Source: Intoshia linei | Taxonomy: Eukaryota; Orthonectida; Rhopaluridae | Reading direction: 5' to 3' | NCBI GenBank assembly: GCA_001642005.1 | Contig: LWCA01000239.1 | Span: 1 to 37,248 of the forward strand | DNA length: 37,248 nucleotides | Shown: positions 29,701-37,248 of the stretch, one piece after another | Layout of the letters: every line of letters starts with the position of its first letter | How positions within the stretch are numbered: the first letter of the stretch is position 1 | Made by a program: the position numbers and the translations under genes | The notes under the pieces: model-generated | Seen by the model: only the letters and a program-made list of their open reading frames with translations | Databases searched by the model: none | Told to the model about the DNA's origin: nothing

Positions 29701-32700
29701 AGGTTTTAATGTCGTAAATCACATAATGTCAAAGAAAAGGATTAATATGGATATTATTAAAATAGGAGATATTCGTTTATTCCTGTCAAAAATTGAACCC
29801 GATATAAAAAGATTGGTTAACGACCATGAAGCGCAAGGATTACATTAAATGTAATTATCTTATTCGCTAATAATACTTTGATAATACATTTATTTAGTTT
29901 CTATTCAGTTCAAAACAAAATAAATCTATGTTTGTTTATATTAAAATTTTATTTTTACTGTGCGATAAAAATAATATATTAATAAAATTCTAAAAAATGG
30001 GCGATAACGCAAAATGGGTTGGGAAACACTGGTGTCGACATTCAATGCATATTTTTTTGTGAAAAAAAGGTAATTACTGGTTTCGATCATGAAGATACAC
30101 AAAATTGAAATTTATCTTACTTTCTTGTCCTGAAAAAAAGTGACTTGGAATTTCTGTTTTTTAAATTTTTGGAATTTGCTAACAGTGTAACTTTCTGATT
30201 TTGTCACCTTATTCCTTACATTGTCCACATTTTATTATAATTCGATTTAAAATGTGTTTATTTGGATAAATGATATACAATATGTCTTTTTTCTGTTAAA
30301 CCTGAGATTATCAGTTATTTGAGAATGACTAGGTGATGGTTGCATTTGGGGATAATTTAATAAAATGCATATTTTTTTATTTAGAAAATGATACAACATT
30401 TGAAATGCCCTCCTTTTCTATAAAACCATTGGAAGAATTAAACGTGGAATTAGGATCTACTGTACAAATAAATCTGAAAATATCAGGATATCCTATTCCT
30501 CGAGTAGTCTGGTACAAAAATGATTATATTTTAAAAGAATCTTTTAAATATAATTTTGGTATATTTTAACTAGTGCTATCGCGCTAAGTTAAAATCGCGC
30601 TTATTACAAGCAATCACGCTTTTTAGAAATGTATAACAATTGTCATAAAAATTTAAAAGTCCAATTTTCGCCAAGTTAAAGTTATATTCAATAACATTAT
30701 ACTATAAAACGTGTCCCGCTAAGTTCAATTAAGTTAAATAACTTGGCAAAGGGTGAAAATTGAAGTGAAATCAAAAATTTTTTCAGTAAAGCAAAGATGT
30801 TTTCATTCGAAAACAGTAATTTGAATAATGAAATTGTTTTACCTGATATTACAGAATGAAATAACTTTTAACGTTTTTATGAAATGGACATTGATTTTGA
30901 CGAATATTCTCGTTCTGATGAAAATTTAACCACAAGAAACAATCAATTACGTAAAGAGATATCATTAATGAAACTATTGAATCCCATCAGTCAAATAGTG
31001 ATTTTACTGATACCTTTGACATAAAAGATTGTTTATATCGATTAGACTATCTTAAATAAATAATCTTTAATAAAAAACCACACTTATCTCAAAAAATAAA
31101 AGAATGCTTAAATATTATAGAAAAAGATTTCATTAATATCTAATTTTATAATAAAAGATACATTTTAATTAACTTAATTGTAAAATTAAAAATATTTGTG
31201 TTAAATTTGCATCTCGCAAAGTTAAATTTACACTTTCATTAAATATCATCCATTTTTATGATTGTAAATATGCATTTCTGACATTTTACATCATTTTGAA
31301 ACAAGTTAAATCACGATTTATTTTCCCAAAGTGCATAATTTTTATTAAAATTTTCAGTTTGACTCAGCGCGATTGCACTGTATTTACATATTTTTACACA
31401 TATTTCTACAATATTATATTTATGACATACATAAATTGTATGTACTTGTTTTGTTGATTCAAAGTGTAGACTTTGCTTTTGAAGTTATGTGTAATACATT
31501 GATTATATTCATTTTCTCAGTGTGAATTTCTCACAATCACATTATTTAGAGTTTTAAGCAGAATACTAAGGTTGTTCGAATTTAAAAATTAAAGATTCTA
31601 ATTTGAAAATTATAATTAGTTACTTTTGAAAAAATGAAATTACTACTCTAACAATAAACGCTTTTTATGACATGTTCATTCATTATTGCTAAATTAAAAA
31701 ACCGTCACAATTAAATCATCTTTTTGACGTGAAAATAAAAATTGAAAACATTTAACTGTTTATCAGTTCAATGAAATAATTATTTTATTTAGGTTAATTA
31801 ATTGTTAATTTTTTATACAAATAATACAATGTAATTTGACACACTTGATGTATAATATTAACTTTTTTGATACAGACTAATTTTGAAAATTTAGAATATA
31901 AAAGCAATTTTTATCAAACTTTATTAATACAAGATGTAGACTGGTCGGATGATTCCTTCTATAAATGTAGTCTCACAAACATAAATGGAGAATTATCAAG
32001 TGTGACCCGTATCAATATTGTTGAAGGTTACATTTGAAAACTATTTTTATATTCTTTTTCAGCAGAATCGAAAATAAATACCCCAAAAATAAAATTCAGT
32101 AGACAATTTGAGTATCCGAAATCTAGTCATTTATTCAATTTATATCGAAAATGTAAAAAGGTATTAAGACGATTTAAAATACAATTATATGTAATTTATT
32201 TGTAGAAATTTGATGATCAAAAACTTGATAATACGTTAAAGATAATTTGAAAATATTATAGTTGTACATTTATTTATAGTAAAATATTTTTTTCAACTAA
32301 AATATTAATCAAAATACTAATATGTTAAATAATTATTATTATTAGGTTCTATCTATTTGTGTTACAGTCCCAGTTGAGTCGCCATCCCATCCTAGTTCGA
32401 CAGCTTCTTGTCTGATGGCACAACATGGTATTAATGCATGGTATGCAGCATCAAGAATCATTGACCCTTCAATTTGTTTTTCTTGGCGAATCTTGTTTCT
32501 AATAATGGGTGTTACAGGGCACCAAATTGATAGGAGTCCTGTCAAAAGACAGTCTTCTCCTAATGCTTCAGCGTTTTTTCCATTAACATAACAAGGTACA
32601 AAACAGGACAAAAAACACAATTTTGGAGAACTAAAACAATCAAAAATTCCGTTATTCCAGATATTCGACATTTGGTAAAGTTTAAAAATTAAAAATAATA

Positions 32701-35700
32701 ATAAAACCAACAATGTCGATTTACTAATATAGCAAATATTTACATCTGCGCCGTAGTAGTCTATACATTAAATATTTATTATTTAGTTCAATATGAGTAT
32801 TAGTTTACTTCATAATACATTTGAGTATTATGAACAATTATGGCCGTGTGATGGGTTTGATATTTTATTGTACAAAATCTTTATGAATGGTATAAAAGTT
32901 GACAAATATCCGATCCGACAACTTATACATGTTAGTGACATATATTGTGTTATTGATATTAATAGTTTTCAATATGGTCAGATCAAACGTTTCAAATAAC
33001 CTTTAATAAAATAAGCTTACATTTATTTTAAAAGAACACGCTGACAGAAATGATTCTTATCATTCAGCTAATAAGTCTTATAAGTAGGGCAATTTATTTA
33101 TGACTAAAAATTCAAAAAAAACTATGACATTTCACAAAAAAAATATTACTTTTTATGACAAATTCATTAATGTAGTTATTTTTTAAATTCTAAAAATAAA
33201 AATAAATGTGTATTAATACATTTGTATACTTAGTTCCTTATGTATTCACGTCTATTTGATTATTCTTATTCATAGTTATACTAAATTTAAATTATTATGG
33301 GGTACAACTTTTTTTTTTATTTTGGAGTACCAACTGTGAAGTATGTTGGAACCGCTGTTATAGTAAAATAGAATATATTTATAAATATTCCTTTTTTTAT
33401 TTATTTCGTCGGATAATATATTCTTCAACAACGAAAACGGATCTTTCAAAACTTGATGATGAGGTTTCACATTTCAATACCTGCGAATAAGTTTTTGGTG
33501 ATTTCATTTCACACAGTATAATTGAAAATGTTAATTTATATTAACGTTTTAAAGAAAATAAAAATTTTCTTAAATTATGACTTTATTAATATTGTCATGT
33601 CATTATATCAGAAATGACATTTATGACTTTTTAAAAATTGATACTCCATTTAATGCATTTATTAGAGTTCACTATTGCATTTTTATATTATTAAAAAAAA
33701 TTATTTTTATGCTATTGTTCACTCTACTTATAAGATAACATTTATTTATATTGTAAATTATTTTTTATTAATTTAGGTTATTATTTTTCATATAATTTGT
33801 AAAAGAATTTTGATCCAATTCACCATTTTGAATCACTGGTTTTGGTTCTGGTTTTGATACACTTTTACACACATTTACAGTCATCATTTTGAACAGCTGA
33901 CTAATATAAAATATAATTTTTCATTAATTTAGACTTAATTTATGTTCTCGCTTCAAATTACAAGAAATTGGAAATTCAACAGATACGTGTGCTTTATTAC
34001 TCACAATGAGCACATTTGTTCCTAACAGGTGGAATATGATATCTATCTTGAATTTAATATGGAACATGATATAAAATGATCAAAGTAAATGTCTTTGCCG
34101 CAGGTGGTGCATCTTTTTTACTTAAAAGTTAAGCACCACGTGTATGACATAAATATAATATATCAATTTGATTTTTATGTAATTTGTATAAACAACAGTT
34201 AGCTCTACCGGGGCGAACTTTTTTAATTATACCAAAAAAATGAATACCAAAAAGCATTTTTGAACGTGAAGTCATCACTTTGTGAGATTAAAAATTTTAG
34301 ATAATAGTATAAGATTAGATAAATGTTTTTTAAGTTCTATGACTATTTTTATTTTTAAAAAAAATGTAATCTGGGATTTTGATTGTGAAAATGCACTCAT
34401 TTGAGGTTGTGATTTATGATAATGATTCTGATTTCAAAAAAGGATAATTTTTGGTTTTGATCATAAATGTGTGAGTTTCTGAGGCTGAGATTTATGATAA
34501 CGTTAATGATTTTAAAACGCGTCTCAGTTTATGGTTTTTTTAATTTTTGGGTTGATTTTATTTTTAAACAAAAAGGGCATATTACATTTTTGACCCTGAA
34601 GGACTTAAATTCAGAGACTGAAAAATAGATATCAACACCCCTGCGAAAAACGTATTAAATATCATAAATATATATAATGGATATTTAAATTCAACGACTG
34701 TCAATTTTTTAAATATACTATAACAGAAATTCCATTTTATTTATATAAAATGGATAATTATTAATTATAATAATTATTATAAGTAAAGCATAAAATATAT
34801 AATATGTATGTCTATATTCAAGGTTGGTTTTTTCAAAAATTTTAGATGAACTTCGTGATAAACGCAATGTTTTATGAAGGGAATTTATTAGTTTTTTAGT
34901 GAATTGGAAATATGGTTTTTTGCAAGTTGCAACGTTCTAGCTAGCAACGCGATTAAGGACTATTTTAATTTGATAAAAAAGGATAAATTGTGGTTTTGAC
35001 CCTGAAGATTTATTTTTTGAAATTAATATGTATGGTAATGTTTATGGTTTTAAAATCAGTATCAAAATGTATATTTTTATAATTTCTAGGATTCGTTTGA
35101 TTTTTAAAAAAAGGAAAATTGGGTTTTTGACCGATAAGATGTAAGTTTCTGTGTTGACTTTGAAAAATTTGACTTGGAATTTGTGTTTTTTAAAATTCTA
35201 GAACTCATAGTTAGTGAAATAAACAATAACACTCAGACACACCTATAAACAAAGAGTTTTATACACATAATATATGTAAGTAAGGATTACACGTAAGGCA
35301 TATTTGGATTTAAATATTGAGTTACTTTGGGTACATTGTCGCAAATGGAATTCCAAAAGTAATATCTAAATTAATCATTAATCAGTAATTATATTGTTCC
35401 TTTAATAATTATTAAAATTAACCCATTTAACGTAATGAAATTTTTTTTCTATTTATAGGAAATTTTAAATTAAAAGTATTATACATTTGGTACACATTAC
35501 TAAAGTGCTTTACAACCAGTTTCACTTGGAGAAACATCAATATAATACACATTTATATAAAAAAATAATGCACTAGTTTGACTGCTATGTATTACATACA
35601 AAGCTCTGAAGCTCTACAAAGCTACATAGCTCTGACGAGGGGACATTTTTATTCTACCAAAAAAATAAATTTACTTTGAAAATTTAACTTATTAATACTA

Positions 35701-37248
35701 CTATTCACTATTATCAATGCTTTAAAGAAGTCGTTTCCAAACTTGTATCAGGTGAAACCGTCATATCACATTACTTTTTAATTAAATTGAATTATTCCAT
35801 CTTCATTTTGTTTTGTTAACATTTGTGTAAAGAATTTTAAAAATAATTGTTATCCCATTTTTTTAATTTATTAGACATAATGTGTGTATAATATTAAAAA
35901 TAAAGTAAAAACAGTCCAATCCTAAAAATTGTCATAAATAGCATAAATTCCAAAAAAATAAAATTAGTTCAATCCTAAAAATTATTATAACAAGCATAAA
36001 TTCCGGAGAAAATAAAATTATAAAAACCTATTTTGTCATTTTCGATGTGTTAATATATATTCAGTACCAATTTAATAAATACTTAAAAATAACTATTATG
36101 TATCAATAATTAACGGAATCAGCTTTTATAATAAGTATCAGAGTGTATATTTTTTTAAATTCTCTAACTCGTTTGATTTTCAAAAAAAGGACAATTGGGT
36201 TTTGACTCGTAAAATGTGAATTTTGGAGGTTGAAATTTATCTTACTAGCACCTGAAAAAAAACTGTAATAGAAATGTTAACTTTGTAAAATTATAAGACT
36301 GGTAGTAATTGAAATAAACAATAACACACAGACAAACAAAGCATATTATATAAGTAAGGATTGTATCATAAATTTTCAAAAAGTTTCCATACCTGTTCTA
36401 AAATAAAATAAGCGAAAAAATGTCAGGGTCGCCGATGTATTTTTTTATTTGACGTGGGATCCTAGTCAACATACTTTTGGTTCTCCAAGGCATTTCGTTA
36501 ATACTAATATATTACCTTTTATCCAATTTAATTCCGGCATCAATATATCTAAAGAATAATAAATATCACAGTTCAATTTATAGAATTTTGAATTTTACTT
36601 TTCATCATCCAAATTTTCTAATGCTCTTTTTATCACACGAGCAAAACCTCCTTTTTGTATGTGCGCACCAAAAGAATAAACACTGAACAATGATAAGATT
36701 AGAATGACAAATTTCAAATGCATTGAAAATTATTATATATAAAATGTACTCCAAAACTATAAATAATTGAATAATTATGATATTGATTATTATCTAAATT
36801 ACATATATTAATTAATATACATATAAAATTTCATAAGAATATGATAATGTGATTTACCTGCGCAAATTATTATAATAATTTATGTATGCATTAATATAAA
36901 TAATATTATTTAAATATTGTGACACTAATTAACACTTGAATTACATATATTTGTATATACAAGTTTACAAATACAATACATACACATTTAAAATATAAAC
37001 TTAAAAAAATGAACCACATCATACTATTTAGACCAGAGGTGCAAACCTTTCCATCAATTCAGCCGCAAAGCTAGTTGACTCATTGATACTATGGCCGCAC
37101 AAAATTTAATTTGACATTGATAGTTTAAATCAATTTTGATAAAAATTTTCCCTTGAATTTGAAGTAAAATGATATATTGCATTATACTGCGTTTTAAGTT
37201 ATTATGCAAACATTAAAAACATTAATAATTTAAAAAGTAGTTACTTAA

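Overview
This is a very AT-rich (roughly three quarters A+T by eye) nuclear window from a multicellular animal. The genes are split by GT-AG introns and use the standard code, and they include animal-type proteins: a ZDHHC1/11-type palmitoyltransferase, a Slp/Slac2-type Rab-binding zinc finger, I-set Ig domains and a PLAC8 protein. I cannot name the species. Short proteins, introns that cluster near 34-60 nt and many decayed hAT elements would fit a reduced or parasitic invertebrate (an orthonectid-like genome, for example), but that is a weak inference.

I rebuilt the gene models by hand by chaining splice sites and checking intron phase. From left to right: SPCS2 (731-1441, minus) lies head-to-head with a TFIIB/BRF-like gene (1545-2788, plus). 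POMP, the proteasome maturation factor (3820-5734, plus), has a hAT fragment in its one long intron. A possible PH-domain adaptor (5738-8978, minus) carries a complete non-autonomous hAT element in its 2 kb intron. A seven-exon ZDHHC1/11-like palmitoyltransferase (9806-12973, minus) follows. Positions 13394-17460 are mostly hAT debris. At 18378-18815 lies a perfectly gapless 181-bp inverted repeat. A short unknown gene (19429-19792, minus) is head-to-head with MRPL17 (20006-21082, plus). After that come a SINE-like piece and a small lysine-rich ORF pair (22631-22899).

The largest gene runs from 23493 to 32250 on the plus strand. It joins an N-terminal Rab-effector zinc-finger domain to two C-terminal Ig-like domains, and its long introns have absorbed a ZBED-type hAT and a pogo/Tigger-like element. 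It is followed by a PLAC8-family gene (32342-32671, minus) and a small plus-strand ORF. A repeat-rich stretch (33000-36360) ends at a three-exon gene for a 73-residue secreted peptide precursor with dibasic sites (36398-36723, minus).

The genes look like ordinary housekeeping functions (secretion, translation, proteasome, lipid modification of proteins) with no operon-like logic. Several are paired head-to-head over 100-215 bp. The points of most interest are the zinc finger + Ig protein, the cryptic peptide precursor, the long hairpin, and two foldback arrays with about 21-bp periodicity, both inside hAT elements.
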